From NCBI GenBank assembly GCA_037447655.1, contig JBBHKE010003375.1, positions 1-44,732 on the forward strand: a DNA stretch of 44,732 nucleotides. The letters are read 5' to 3'. A program made the position numbers and the translations under genes. This document shows, piece after piece, positions 1 to 12,700 of this stretch. How positions within the stretch are numbered: the stretch's first letter is position 1; each line of letters begins with the position of its first letter. Source of the DNA: Zygnema cylindricum (taxonomy: Eukaryota > Streptophyta > Zygnematophyceae > Zygnematales > Zygnemataceae). Below the pieces are notes generated by a model, which saw only the letters and a list, made by a program, of their open reading frames with translations, was not told where the DNA came from and ran no database searches.

Positions 1-1
1 C

Positions 2-448
2 TTAGTTTTTCTTCATGGTGTTGGGAGGACGCTGGGCGATGTGATCCTCACGGATTTGACTGGGAAACACATTTCATCTCGCGCGGCTTTGCATTCAGGT
101 GTGGCGACTCGGGACGCAGCGGCTACAAAAGAAAGAGTCTACGCTCACCGAGACTCGTCGGACCAATTTGTCCCATTTCCATTATAAAATTTTGGATCTT
201 TAGACAAGTCCTTCGATGACTTCCTTTGCCACTGTGCGCAGAAAACGTTTGAATCCCGGGGTCCAGGGAGTCCTCCACCGAGTCTTTTGGTTGCGTTCTA
301 CCGACAACGTGTCTCAATTGCACTTCAACGGGCGCAAGCTACGGCTCTCCTTCGACGTAGCACACTAGCTGAGGACCGGCGAGGTCTCCCAGACCTTCCG
401 CCAAGGGATCCAGTTCACATCCATGATCTCCGTGGTTGTGGACCTTAG
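2..448 (+). pseudogene. 3' part of an unrecognised repeat-borne ORF, one internal stop
   Basis: One frame stays open from the window edge to TAG at 446-448, broken only by TAA at 185-187. The last part reads RQRVSIALQRAQATALLRR and then a proline-rich end, PDLPPRDPVHIHDL. The final 22 codons and the following 3' UTR recur at 6222-6545, so this is a repeat rather than a single-copy gene. I do not recognise the protein. A mobile element that ends in a short 3' UTR with a polyadenylation signal (AATAAA at 684-689), such as a non-LTR element, would fit, but no RT or endonuclease motif is visible in this part. The 5' portion lies outside the window. Confidence 0.45.
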
Positions 449-690
449 TTGGTCTAGGGGCAGTCTAGTCTAGGTTTTTTCATTTTGTCGACGGTCTAAG
501 TCTGTTGTTGTTTTGTTTTAGTTTTTTGCTCTTGATAGTATTGCTACGTTTCGTTCCAGTTTTTAGGCGTAGTCGTTTCAGTTTTTAGGCGTAGATTACT
601 TTCTTGTGACTCTTGTAGTCCTCAAATGTTTTTTTAGTTTTCCACTTTTTGTACTTAGATGGTTTTGCCATCGCAATTTTTGCAATAAAG
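449..690 (+). repeat. 3' UTR of the same repeat, T-rich with AATAAA
   Basis: T-rich tail after the stop codon. It carries a tandem duplication of TTTCAGTTTTTAGGCGTAG-like sequence at about 556-595, the inverted pair ATGGTTTTGCCAT (659-671) and AATAAA (684-689). The second copy at 6300-6540 has the matching order of landmarks (CTCTTGTAGT, ATGGTTTTTCCAT, AATAAA). Confidence 0.5.
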
Positions 691-1241
691 ACTTGAAAGA
701 ATTTAAGATAATATACTATCGAAGTTTTCAGCAAGTGTAGCTTAGGGTACTTTCGCATGTGCTAAAGTTACAGTTATTTTTTGTCGTTTAACTCAACTTA
801 GAAAAAAACGAGAAAATCCGCAGCCGTACCAAAAAATTGAAACTACAAACGTACAAGTTGCGCTACGTTGAAACTTTATATGTACTGAAGTTTGCCATCT
901 AACGCGATGCAATTTGTTGTCTAGCGCGTTTCGACCAACTTTCGCGTCCTTCCAGCTCATCTTCAAACTGTATATAAAATCACCTCGCGAGGCGATTTTA
1001 AATAAAGTTTCGTGGGTTGAGCGAATAGGCAAATGTTGTCGCACGTGTCGGGAGTTTTTGGCAATATTTGTGCGCGGAGTACCAAAAAGAAAACCCATTG
1101 CACATTTCTAGCCCCTGCGTGACTCTTTTCCCTGCACTTTTTTGCGTACAGGGGTCGTGGAGGGGGTCTCGACCAACGGACGCCATTTCGCGAAAGCGAA
1201 GTCCGTGAAAGCACCTCTCTCTCTCTCTCCCTCTTCCACTA
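691..1241. other. no gene seen
   Basis: Short overlapping frames on both strands between 793 and 1214 cover each other and have no recognisable domain. A short CT run lies at 1217-1229. Nothing else can be supported. Confidence 0.4.
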
Positions 1242-1829
1242 AACTTTGAATCGTTATTAGGGTTATGAACACTATATCGGTGCCCCCAAATTTTCAGGGT
1301 TTGACCTAAAATATAATTGATAACACAAAAAACAAATTTTACGTTAATTCAGATTCTAGTGAATTAGCGTTAATAATTATAATTTATGATTTGATTGAAT
1401 AGTGTGGTGTATGGACGTGTCAGTCCATACAAAATTGTACTTTGTTAAGTATGAAAGTATATAATATGGATTAAAATAATCGCTATTGCTCGTAAAACTG
1501 CGCTCAAAATAAAAAGCAGAATGAGATCTACATATTTTAGTGTAAAGATATTGATTGATTGAGTATTAATTATACGAGAGAAAACCTAATTAGAGTTATG
1601 AGTAAATTAGAGTAAAAGGACGCGGCGGTGTACAATTCGTCAGATTTCGTACTTTTACCTATTTTACCGTGAAGATCTCGATAGCATATCCGTTGTACAC
1701 AAATGAGAGTTATGGATCAATTAGAGTAAATTTTATTTTTCGAAATCTTGAAAAACTAAAATTAGCGTTAACAACGCTAATTAAATTTTAACACTAATAA
1801 TTTCTAAACGCTAATAACGATTGGTGGTG
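1242..1829. mobile_element. long member of the TA-target MITE family (MITE-A)
   Basis: It begins with GAATCGTTATTAG, ends with CTAATAACGATTGGTGGTG, and has TA on both outer sides (1240-1241 and 1830-1831). The termini match four shorter members at 7088, 7452, 9058 and 23035. At about 588 bp it is nearly three times the length of the others and holds extra AT-rich sequence, including the inverted pair GTATGGACGTG/CAGTCCATAC at 1410-1431. No transposase ORF. The left end is eroded (AACTTT instead of CACCGC). Confidence 0.6.
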
Positions 1830-1864
1830 TACCGCGTCTATCTCACAATTCTTGCAATGAAAAA

Positions 1865-1998
1865 CGTCAATAATGGTATCAAATGAAAGATCTCTAAAAA
1901 AAAGTTATTTTTACTATCTTGGGCAAATTTTCGTCAATAATGGTATCAAATGAAAGATCTCTAAAAACGATTTCTTTTTACTATCTTTGGGCATATTT
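1865..1998. repeat. tandem duplication, period about 67 bp
   Basis: CGTCAATAATGGTATCAAAT followed by GAAAGATCTCTAAAAA occurs at 1865 and again at 1932. Each copy is followed by a TTTTTACTATCTTGGGCA-like stretch. Confidence 0.8.
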
Positions 1999-4203
1999 TG
2001 ATGTCAAGTATTGTGAAAAGACTCGACTTAAAAACATAATTGGAAAACCATGGTGGTAAGTTGAAGAACTTGTGACGTCGACACTATCATAGTTTGAGCG
2101 TGACGTCAATATATCACAAACCGTAAACATCTACAATGTCACAAGTAGCTAGACGTCTACAACCGACCCTATTTTGTAAAGGTCATCAATTGTCGTGAGT
2201 TTTGTAGTCGTCTACAACCGTCACAAATTACACCCACGTCTACATCTATCACAATCTAAAGTAATGATTTCATTTCTTTACATACAAATGCTTTGAAAGT
2301 AGTACGGGGAATCTTTGCTAAAAATAAAGTTACAAGACTAAAGTTTTGGTTACATGCGAATGTACCCTTATACCCCAACAGTTCTTTACTTCTTTTACTC
2401 TGTAAGCGATAGTTTAGTGAATGAGCTATGGTGAATGCATCAATTTTGGCAGAGCTGAACACTCAAGAGTGACAGTTCAAATGTGCGAAAACAATTTGAA
2501 ATGATAAATAAGGTGATCCACACTGATCCAATAATGTACGTGAATTAAAAATAACGTATAGTATGAGATTCCCGTGTTTAGCGTTTCCAATTGTCTTCAC
2601 ATATTTGAAATACGTTTTACCGGAGTGGTGGTTCGAGTACAAAGATTGCTTATAAGGTTCGTTTCGAATAAACATGTGTTGGGGCTAAGCAAGAAGGATT
2701 TTGAGTTTAGATGACTCGATCATCCTCCTTATTCAAAAAACAATTGTCTCAAATTTGCTTATAACAATTTTAATCTCTTTAACTATGTGCAAGGATCAAT
2801 TTATCCTCGAAGATTTTTTTTGAATCTCACCATAATTGTCATGTAAGGTACCTGATAGATTGTCATTGTATCACGGTAAATTCCATTTTTAAGGGTTTAT
2901 ACATGCAAATGTTGGGTAATAGTAACCTATCCTTCCAATTGCCATCAAAGCTGGCACTTTCTACTTACCTTTGACTTCAAGGAAACATATCCTTATAACA
3001 TTTTTGTTATTGGATGCCTTTTTAATGTGAACATGAAGTAGGTGGACCAAAAGAAAAACACCATTTTCTTTTTTTCCTTCTTTCTCTTCCTTTTCATCAT
3101 CATCATCATCATCACCACCACCACCATTATCATCACCGCCATCACTTTAATATTTGAAATTCATAGTCATAAGAAAATCCAGGAATTAGGTAAGATTAAA
3201 AAAGCGAGAAGTCCAGAGTAATGGCGAACGCCAGTCTATGATACAAACCCGCCAGGAAAATGGCCGCTTATGTTCGCTACAGGCTACGTGACAACGACTA
3301 CAGTACAGAAGTACAGTGCTATATTCAATACATTTTTACGCTGTCCTATTATCCATTTATCCGCTCCCCCGTATCTTTATTACGCCTGCTTTCACTAAAG
3401 TCGATCACTTTATGGCTTTTGCTTATCTAGCGGAGATTTGACGGGTAGCTGACTAGACAAAACGCATGCAAGATCTGATCCGTACGGAGATCGGACGGTG
3501 GCAGCGGCTAGTGTACAATCTACAGGCGCACGACGGACGCGGGAGTTTTTGTGACATCACAGCGCCCGTCGGAGGCGCAACTGAGTGACGGCGCTGCACT
3601 GCCGGCAGAGCAGCCGGCAATTACCCTCGCATTGTTCTTTGACGGCCGTCAGAAAGACCAGCAGCACGGCGTCACACTTGTGGCACTGCAAAATGCACAA
3701 AGGAGCCGTCAACGTCAGCATCAGCGTCTATAATCCGTACAGTACGGTCCTACACTATTATTTATCAAAGATGAAGGGGACACACTGCTGTGTAAGTAAA
3801 TTTTTTAGTACTATATGTGTCCATCTTGTTTCAATAAATAAATAAACAAAACCTTTCATCTTTTTGCCTTGGAGTAATAATTTTCATTGTTTCCGATCCT
3901 AGGTTTTGATTATTTTCGAATAATGACAAAAATTGTTTGGAAGTAACAACAGAATCCCATAGAAAAACTAAAATTCAATCAAACTCTAGGGACACACTCA
4001 AAGAAAATCAGACTATTTTCAAAATCTAGAATAAAATCGATCAAAAACTCAGAAATTATGTCTTTATTAATGGTCAAAAATATAGAAAGTCCAAGAAACG
4101 AACCACAAAAGTGACAATTTGTGAAGAAAAAGAAAAGGAATTAAACATTAATTCACTAGAAGGACGTTGAAGATAAGCGCCACAAAGATAATACACTAAA
4201 AAA
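1999..4203. other. intergenic, no supported gene
   Basis: AT-rich to about 3200, with a short CATCAT/CACCAC trinucleotide run at 3097-3128. 3400-3740 is more GC-rich and has a 60-codon plus-strand frame at 3551-3733 that I do not recognise. If the minus-strand exon at 4288-5997 belongs to a gene, its next exons should lie here, but no minus-strand frame of useful length is present. Confidence 0.4.
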
Positions 4204-4287
4204 CTACCATAAAAATATTAAAAATGCATTCCCATAAAAACAAAATAAAATAAAAACCAAAACAAAACAAAAAAAAAAGTTTCTCAC

Positions 4288-6121
<1,834 letters not shown>

Positions 6122-6221
6122 CCCCTCGCTTCCACTCTCCTTCTTTGTCTCCCTCTTTCTCCCTCTCTCTCTGCCTCTCTTCTTAACTCTCTCTCTCTCC
6201 CTTCTCCGTCGAAGCACGGTG

Positions 6222-6545
6222 GCGGACGATAGGCGAAGCCTCCCAGACCTTCCTCCACGAGATCCAGTCCACATCCACGATCTTCAGGGGTGTGGAATTT
6301 AGTTGGTTGGGGTTGTGGGGCATCGTATAGAGTGGGTTTTTCCTTTTTTGTCTAGTCATCTCTGGTTTTTCGTTTAGTCTTGCTAGTTAGCCTAGTTGCT
6401 TTTGTTTTTCCTCATTTGTTTGTTTTGCTTTGTTTTGTTTTCCTAGCTGCTGGCTCTTGTAGTCTTTAAATGTTCTATTTCTTTTTTTTACCCCCTTTGT
6501 CATTTGATGGTTTTTCCATCGCACATTATGTAATAAAATGATGAT
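6222..6545 (+). repeat. second copy of the 3' end of the repeat at 1-690
   Basis: It starts within the last codons of the repeat ORF (PDLPPRDPVHIHDLQGCGI, then TAG at about 6299) and runs through the T-rich 3' UTR, the ATGGTTTTTCCAT inverted pair and AATAAA. It is truncated at its 5' end against the CT-rich block, as is usual for 5'-truncated retroposed copies. Confidence 0.6.
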
Positions 6546-7085
6546 TGATTTGTCTACTGTGATAGCCGCGTCACACTAACATTTTTGTCCTTTGTGGCTG
6601 TCAAATGATTTCGAATCAGATCCGGGCGGCAAATCCACGCAGTGACAGTTCCGCTGTCAGTAACGGCGCAGTTTGGCCGTCGCGGCTCTCTAAAGTCTAG
6701 ACCACCCGTTCATTTTTATTTATCGTATTTTATTATTATTATTATTTTTTTAATTTGAGGCGATGTTCTACCTCCAATAAAAGCCGCTTCCTCATTTGAA
6801 CAGTACGGTTTCGAACTATACTGAACCCTAGGCGACACTAAAAGACTTCGATGTGTCACGTCGGTTGGTATCCGCTTTATCGTGAAACTCAGAAACTGTA
6901 AGGAATACGAGCGTAAAACGACAAAAAATAAAACGGCTCGCCGTAAAAATGGCGTCTACGTGTCGTTTTGCCAAAGGACCGTTCTGCCACCTCTTTTGTA
7001 CTACCGGCCGTTTGTTTGTACTTCTTTTCAGCTTATCTTCTAGTGGACCAACGTCGCCGGTACAGTGCAGGGCAGTTCAGCACAG
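6546..7085. other. no gene seen
   Basis: Mixed-composition sequence with a few short unrecognised frames. It has many GTAC tetramers from about 7060 onward. Confidence 0.4.
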
Positions 7086-7087
7086 TA

Positions 7088-7287
7088 CACCGTGACTCGT
7101 TATTAGCCTTATGTACGCTATATCGGCACCCCAAATTTTTTGACATTGATGCCTTAAATATAATAAATTACACTATTTAGGTACATGGACCATAATCTGC
7201 CACGTCTTCTGGAACTAAATTAGAATGAATGACGCTATTTTTTTCTTTACAATAATAATTTCTATACGCTAATAACGATTCAAGGTG
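7088..7287. mobile_element. MITE-A member, about 200 bp
   Basis: Flanked by TA at 7086-7087 and 7288-7289. Terminal inverted repeats are CACCGTGACTCGTTATTAG and CTAATAACGATTCAAGGTG. Internally it is shared almost throughout with the members at 7452 (inverted) and 23035, including CATGGACCATAATCTGCCAC. Confidence 0.85.
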
Positions 7288-7451
7288 TACTGTACAGTCC
7301 TCTGAGAGTAGGACCGAGCAAATGAAGGTACACAAAGTGGTACGGAATATGTACAAACGTACCGTACACTTGAAGGTACATTCGGGGGTATCGTACATAG
7401 GTACGTTTTTAAAATTGAGAGGGTCTTCCAAATCATTCAAACCGGAAACTA

Positions 7452-7650
7452 CACCGCGAATCGTTATTAGCGTTGAGAAATTATTAGTGTAATGAAAAAA
7501 TTAGCGTCATTCATTCTAATTTAGTGCTAGGAGACGTGGCAGATTATGGTCCACGTCATTAAATAGTGTAGTTTATTCTATTTAAGGTATTAATGTCAAA
7601 ATTTTGGGGTGCCGATATAGAGTTCATAACGCTAATAACGATTCGCGGTG
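7452..7650. mobile_element. MITE-A member in inverted orientation, about 200 bp
   Basis: Flanked by TA at 7450-7451 and 7651-7652. Its termini CACCGCGAATCGTTATTAG and CTAATAACGATTCGCGGTG are near-perfect inverted repeats. It lies head-to-head with the member at 7088, only 160 bp away. Confidence 0.88.
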
Positions 7651-7829
7651 TAGTTTTAGGGGAAGTACAGTAGTGAGAGTACAGAAACCGTACAATACTG
7701 TACAAAAAGTTTGGAAAGTTTGATGTTGTAAGGTACAAAAGCCAGAAAAAATTTGTTTTTAGCGGTAGGGGCACTTGCTGGTTGAATGTACCATCTTTTG
7801 GATGTGGCCAGCTGGCATTCAAGAAGTGT

Positions 7830-7860
7830 ACGGACGTCACGCTATTTGAGTGACGTCCGT
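7830..7860. repeat. perfect 11-bp inverted repeat with TGACGTC cores
   Basis: ACGGACGTCAC (7830-7840), a 9-nt loop, then GTGACGTCCGT (7850-7860). Each arm holds GACGTCA/TGACGTC, the core bound by bZIP factors of the CRE/TGA class. Whether it acts as a site or a hairpin is unknown. Confidence 0.7.
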
Positions 7861-9055
7861 GAAAATAACTTTTTCGGAGAGCTACTTATTATGATAGCGA
7901 CGTAAGAATAATTGCTATGCGTCACATCTGTGCAATATAATGTACGGCTTATCCACTTATTTTTTGGTTTTTCTAAACCGACTCCTCAATGCCACTGAAA
8001 TTATGTCAGTCGTTACGTTACGTCATTTAGTTTGACATCCAAAAAAATTATTGACGCTTCACCTCTTCGGTGCGATTTTGCCGGCAAAAAATAAATAACG
8101 ATTTCACAGGGCTTTTCTGGTACAGCTTGTGTGTGATTTAATTTTAATCGAGCGTTCCTACTGTATATATGTGACTGGTTGTGGTGATGTCATGATTGGT
8201 TGTCGTACCCATGATGATGTCCCTACTAAATAAAGAAAAATTCCGTACGCCAGGTGTTCCGTACCGTTATAAGCGCGATTCGGAAGGTTGACGAGTTGAC
8301 GCTTGGCTAGTCGTACGGGTTCCATTCGACGGTGAGGCGGCAACTTCAACAAAGGTGGGCGGTTGCTGACCGGCCACTTCAAAACATGTCCGTACAAAAA
8401 CTGAATGCTACCCGTTTTCTGAAAAGTTTAGGCTAAAATTTAGGGTTTAAATTCACATCAATGAATAGCGAATTTAAGGCCATATTTAAAGTATGTGACT
8501 TTTTGGCTTTTTCGAAGAATAGCCTCTATTTTGGGGGAATCTTTCTAGATCTGATGGACTACCTCACGCGTAACCAAATTGAATGGAGAATTGTAGGCCG
8601 ACAACAACCGTAGTAAATATGTCGTCCTAAAGATTTCCTCGGATTCTCCGCAAACCAATAGAACCGTATGACGCTGAGATTTACGCACTCTGACGTTAAA
8701 CAGGTTCACGCCAGAAATTTGGTGGGCCGGACCACAACAATAAATGCGTATGCGTATTGTACAGTCTAGTTTTGTTCGAACAGAACTGCCCGTACAGTAC
8801 TGTAACGCACATTAAACCTACGGCTTAAAATAGCGTATCGGTTAAAGACGAATTTCAATCGCCAATCGGCCATTCGCTTCGAGTCATTTGACGGTACGGT
8901 ACTGTAACTCGTCGTGACTTTTTGCCGATGATTGACAATTGACCACGTCAAATCCTTGGTCAGCTTAAGCAGATTTCAGTACTATAGTTCTCATCCCATG
9001 GTAGATCGCCGTGCGTTCGTACTGTACTAATAATAACTGGAAAATGTTCATATGG
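7861..9055. other. no gene seen
   Basis: Short unrecognised frames only. Several GTAC and GTACNGTAC motifs lie at 8759-9030. I see no exon with protein-family similarity. Confidence 0.4.
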
Positions 9056-9057
9056 TA

Positions 9058-9254
9058 CACCGTCAATCGCTATTAGAGTATATAACGCCAATTCGGTGCC
9101 CTTTTTTCAAAAATAAAAACCTGAAATACAATTAATAACGCTATTTACGTACGTGGACCATAATCTGCCACGTCTCAGGTACTAAATTAGAATCAATAAC
9201 GCTAATTGTTTTATGACACTATTTAATCCTTGACTCTAATAGCGATTGGCGGTG
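9058..9254. mobile_element. MITE-A member, divergent
   Basis: TA at 9056-9057 and 9255-9256. Termini are CACCGTCAATCGCTATTAG and CTAATAGCGATTGGCGGTG. The changes in the two arms are complementary (CGCTATTAG against CTAATAGCG), so this belongs to a sub-family rather than being a randomly decayed copy. The inner CATAATCTGCCACGTCT block is kept. Confidence 0.82.
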
Positions 9255-9554
9255 TACTTCCTGGCGTTTCGTCAGTAGACCGTACAGAAGAAGGTGAATA
9301 CTGGTGAGCAGTCAACTGTAAGTCACGTCTTCTGTAACCCAGTCAACGGGGCAAAAACTTAAGAGAACCGCTGCGCTCACCCTAGATTCGGTGCAATTTT
9401 GTTGCGTATGCTTCGTAAATTACCGGTGGTCCACGGTTGCCTTTCGTAAATTAACAGCCGTCAATGTCATACGGTTAGTTTTGGGTTAGCGTACGAGTCA
9501 ATCCAGCACAGTGCTCTGTTGCTTCAGTTAAGGGTTTGAGTTTAAGATCCACTT

Positions 9555-9860
9555 CATAGTTCAAAAGTAGGCGTTTTATGATAGGCCTTTGGTCGGCGAC
9601 TTTAGCGTAAGTTGTGTTATGAGCTTTTCATGTGATCTTCTTAGATCGCTACTTTGATCGGCGACCGTCCGATCGTCCGAATCTGACGGTGAAAATAAAT
9701 ATTTTTGGTCCGAATGTTTTCATTGTTCCAATTTTTGGTCCGAATGTTTTAATTGGTCAGAATACGTCCGAATACAACATGGGTCTTAAGGTGATATTGT
9801 ATGTCTTTCATACAAATAGGCATATTGTATGTGCCTACTTTCACCTACTTTTGAACTATG
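9555..9860. mobile_element. hAT-like MITE (MITE-B), copy 1
   Basis: Termini are CATAGTTCAAAAGTAGG and CTACTTTTGAACTATG in inverted orientation. The element is flanked by near-identical 8-bp repeats ATCCACTT (9547-9554) and ATCCAGTT (9861-9868). Eight-base target duplications with short terminal repeats are typical of the hAT superfamily. Inside are two TTTTTGGTCCGAATGTTTT units and an ATTGTATG/CATACAAAT inverted pair. No transposase. Confidence 0.82.
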
Positions 9861-9868
9861 ATCCAGTT

Positions 9869-11668
9869 TGAATTGAACCGTCGTGATGTCAATTGCGACG
9901 TCATAAATAACTGCTGGATCTCTATGGTAGTTAGCCGTTGGTAAACTATGTACCTATTTCCAATTGTAAAACCCTCTTTTGCCTTCACGCTCACTTCAGT
10001 CAAATAATGCTTGGGTTCACTTCCTGCTACTTGTTTGTCCATCGGCGCAAACCTGGTATCGCAACCTAGTCCAACCTTGAAATTAACGTCAATAATTTCT
10101 CCATGGAGGGGTCATCACGACATCAAGGAGATGTTTGTAACCACGCAAACCACATAGCTCGATTTTGACAAGGTAAAGAAATTTATAAGGATATTGAAGA
10201 GGAGATTGTGTGGTTAGGGAATGCAATGTATGAGGGATTGTAGCCACTAGTTGTAGCAAATTGTAAAGAGAACAATTGTATCACATGATGGGATCAATTT
10301 TCTAGTGAAAATCATTTGGAGGATGTATGTTTTAACCCCGTAGGAAAAAAGCGTCGATTGGGTGTCAATTTTTCAATCGAGGTATGTGTTGGCCAACAGT
10401 CATTTAGTTGGACGGCGAAGAGGTGTCGATTGTAAAAAAACTCTGAATTTTCCAAGAGACCATCCAATCAACTATTTTCTTTTTCTCGGGATTTGTGCAA
10501 CATGCTTTATGTTTGTCACAACCATCGTCATTTGAATAATGCTTGGGGATCAACCACTATCGGTTGAGCAATAAGGATTTTCAATTTAGGGGTGTATAAA
10601 TCGATCTTGTGTTTCTACACGGAGAGAAAAGACCATTAAATGAGAAAGTTATTGCAAACCTTTCGTGGTCCCATATTCCCTCACGCGCAACATTACATGT
10701 TAGTGTAGTAACTCAACATGGTGCAACCTTTAAAGACTGTGGCTATGCGTATTAACATCCAACAAAAACTCATTAGCATTTGCTTTAAATTGTTAAGTCT
10801 TTAGGCTCATTGTTCACGATTTTTTTGCGTGATTGCGCTCAACAATATTTTGAAACTAAAGGACCTCACAACCTTTATCGAATTCTCACGTCGACTTTCG
10901 TTGGCCATCACATCCCCTCCACACTTCAACTCTTCTAAGCTTTGACTATTACCTGATAAAGCACGGTTGTGAATGATGTGTGTGGGTCGTGAGGCTTGCC
11001 ACCGCACTAACAGGGGCATGTTCCCAATTCAGACAACACTTAGGATTTGAGTCAACAAACATTTAGTACTTTTTGGTGCTCGTAGTATTTTGCATTTGTT
11101 TTTTTTTCTTTGTTTTTATTGCTTTTTATTTCAATGTTTTGCGTTGTTTAGTGCTTGTTGTATTTTTAGTCCTTAAGGGTTTCATCTTTTACCGCTAACA
11201 ATTGTACTTTGATAATTTGAGCATCCCGTTTTTGGAAATAAAATCTTCTTTTTGTAATTAAGGACTCAAATTGGTTGAAGAATATTCCTCTTTCGAATTT
11301 ATTATCCAACATGCGTAGGATTGTCGGAAGAGAAATCTATTAGGGGCATGTGGTTCGATGAAGAGGATTCATTGGGAGACTTGGAAGGAGATTATCAAAT
11401 AATTTTAAAAGTTGTAAAATGTGAGATTACGCCATTTTTTTTGGCAAAGGACTAGAAGCTGCTACACTGTGCTTACGACAACATGGACACAATTTGTAAT
11501 GTTTTTCACGATAGAGGTTATTATAACAAACATGTGACATTCAACAAGTTTAACGTATGTTTGACGCGACAATTTCAGCTTTCAGTGACGAACATTACAA
11601 TTACGAGAGAGTACACACAAAACAGAGACTGGAATTATTCAAACAACTAAAATCGACAATTTACTCAA
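9869..11668. other. no gene seen
   Basis: AT-rich. The small frames at 9845-10042 and 10807-11019 are unrecognised. A T-rich stretch (about 11095-11200) ending in GGAAATAAAATC at 11234-11247 resembles in layout the 3' UTR at 449-690, but the similarity is too weak to call. Confidence 0.35.
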
Positions 11669-11703
11669 TGAAGTTTCAGTCAAGTAATCGCAATTTGTTT
11701 TTC

Positions 11704-12700
11704 AACTTATCTAGATAGTGTCGACTCCAACTTTATACAAACCCAAATGACTGACACCTTGACAGTCAAAACTCGTATACAGCTTCACCCCTGTGAAAGA
11801 AGACTTTCTGTGTGCTCGGTTTCACCACAGAAAGCAAAGCTTGAACATGTGTTTTGCACAGCATTCCCCACTTTGAATTTCCCTCAGAAATGCCGCCACC
11901 CTGGCAAGCAAAAACACTGCCCAAATACTCCCCTGTTTAGTTTGGACTCCCCTGAGTCCGCAGCAAAAAGAATCACTGAATTTGCTCCCCTGAGCAGTTA
12001 GTTATGGCTGGCCAAAGATGGCCTATAAATTCAAAAGGTCACCTGGAGAGAGGCGCCTCAAACGCGCTAAGTCCCTTAACTCCTACTCACAACTACCTAC
12101 TACTCTACCCTCGACCAATCAAAAGAGTGTATAGTACAAGAAGATACAGTGGCCGATTGTACTTCTTGTACGACCATTGTACAACATGGCCTTCTGGTTG
12201 ACACTTGTCAACATGGGAGCCATCGTTCCTCCTCCCATCCTTTCCGGCGTCCAATGATGTGGCGCCACGTGGCACAGCGCGCCGCTATTATCGAAAGCCG
12301 CCAAAGATTCATTGGGGTTTGGCGGTGGCGACGTCGTCCATCCGATCATGTATTTTACACGGTAAGATTCGCGTCCGCGAGCGCCGTTTGACTATGATGC
12401 TGTTTCGTCAATTTTGGTGTGTTTAAGTGAAAGTGACGTTTGCGTGACACTTTAATTAATTGCCGAACCACCAACGTTTATCGTTTCGTTAACGCATTAA
12501 TGGTTAAGGGGTATGTCTATATAGTACTCTGTAGACCCAAGTTCAAATCTTGTCTAGGGCAACTTTTGATAATCTATTAATCTGACTGCCTGTTTCTTTC
12601 TGCGATGGCGGTAGCCATGGTGACTCTCTCTCTCTCTCTCTCTCTCTCTTCACTCTAGAGTCTAAATTAAGAAGTGAATATTAATTACTTCTTTTCAACA
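11704..12700 (-). repeat. LTR3, copy 1 (left end uncertain, right end may be truncated)
   Basis: From CTTATCTAGATAGTG it follows the block order of the solo LTR at 33915-35100: the TTCAC/GTGAA, GGACTC/GAGTCC and GCTC/GAGC hairpins, a GCAAAAAGAATCACTGAA block, a GTAC cluster with CCAAT, GTTGACAC-TGTCAAC, a GCCACGTGGCA palindrome, a tRNA-like module, and a CT-rich end. The sequence from about 12175 to 12700 recurs at 14741-15179 plus 22348-22423. The TG start could lie as far left as 11669. I found no target duplication. Sense strand is assigned by comparison with LTR1. Confidence 0.7.
12493..12566 (+). other. tRNA-like module in LTR3
   Basis: TGGTTAAGGGG (12501-12511) fits the pol III A box, and AGTTCAAATCT (12540-12550) fits the B box, inside a T-arm-like stem CCAAG-TTCAAAT-CTTGT. 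No closed acceptor stem is seen, so it is not a functional tRNA gene. The same module is at 15053-15121 in the second LTR3 copy. It lies antisense to the inferred element transcript. Confidence 0.55.

Noticed and set aside
3551-3845. Small plus-strand genes at 3551-3845
   Set aside because: Two overlapping frames, neither with a recognisable domain, in a GC-rich patch. Insufficient support.
12128-12390. LTR3 as a CRISPR-like or tandem array, because of repeated GTAC and hairpin units
   Set aside because: Units are short palindromes with unequal spacing inside a eukaryotic LTR. There is no direct repeat-spacer pattern.
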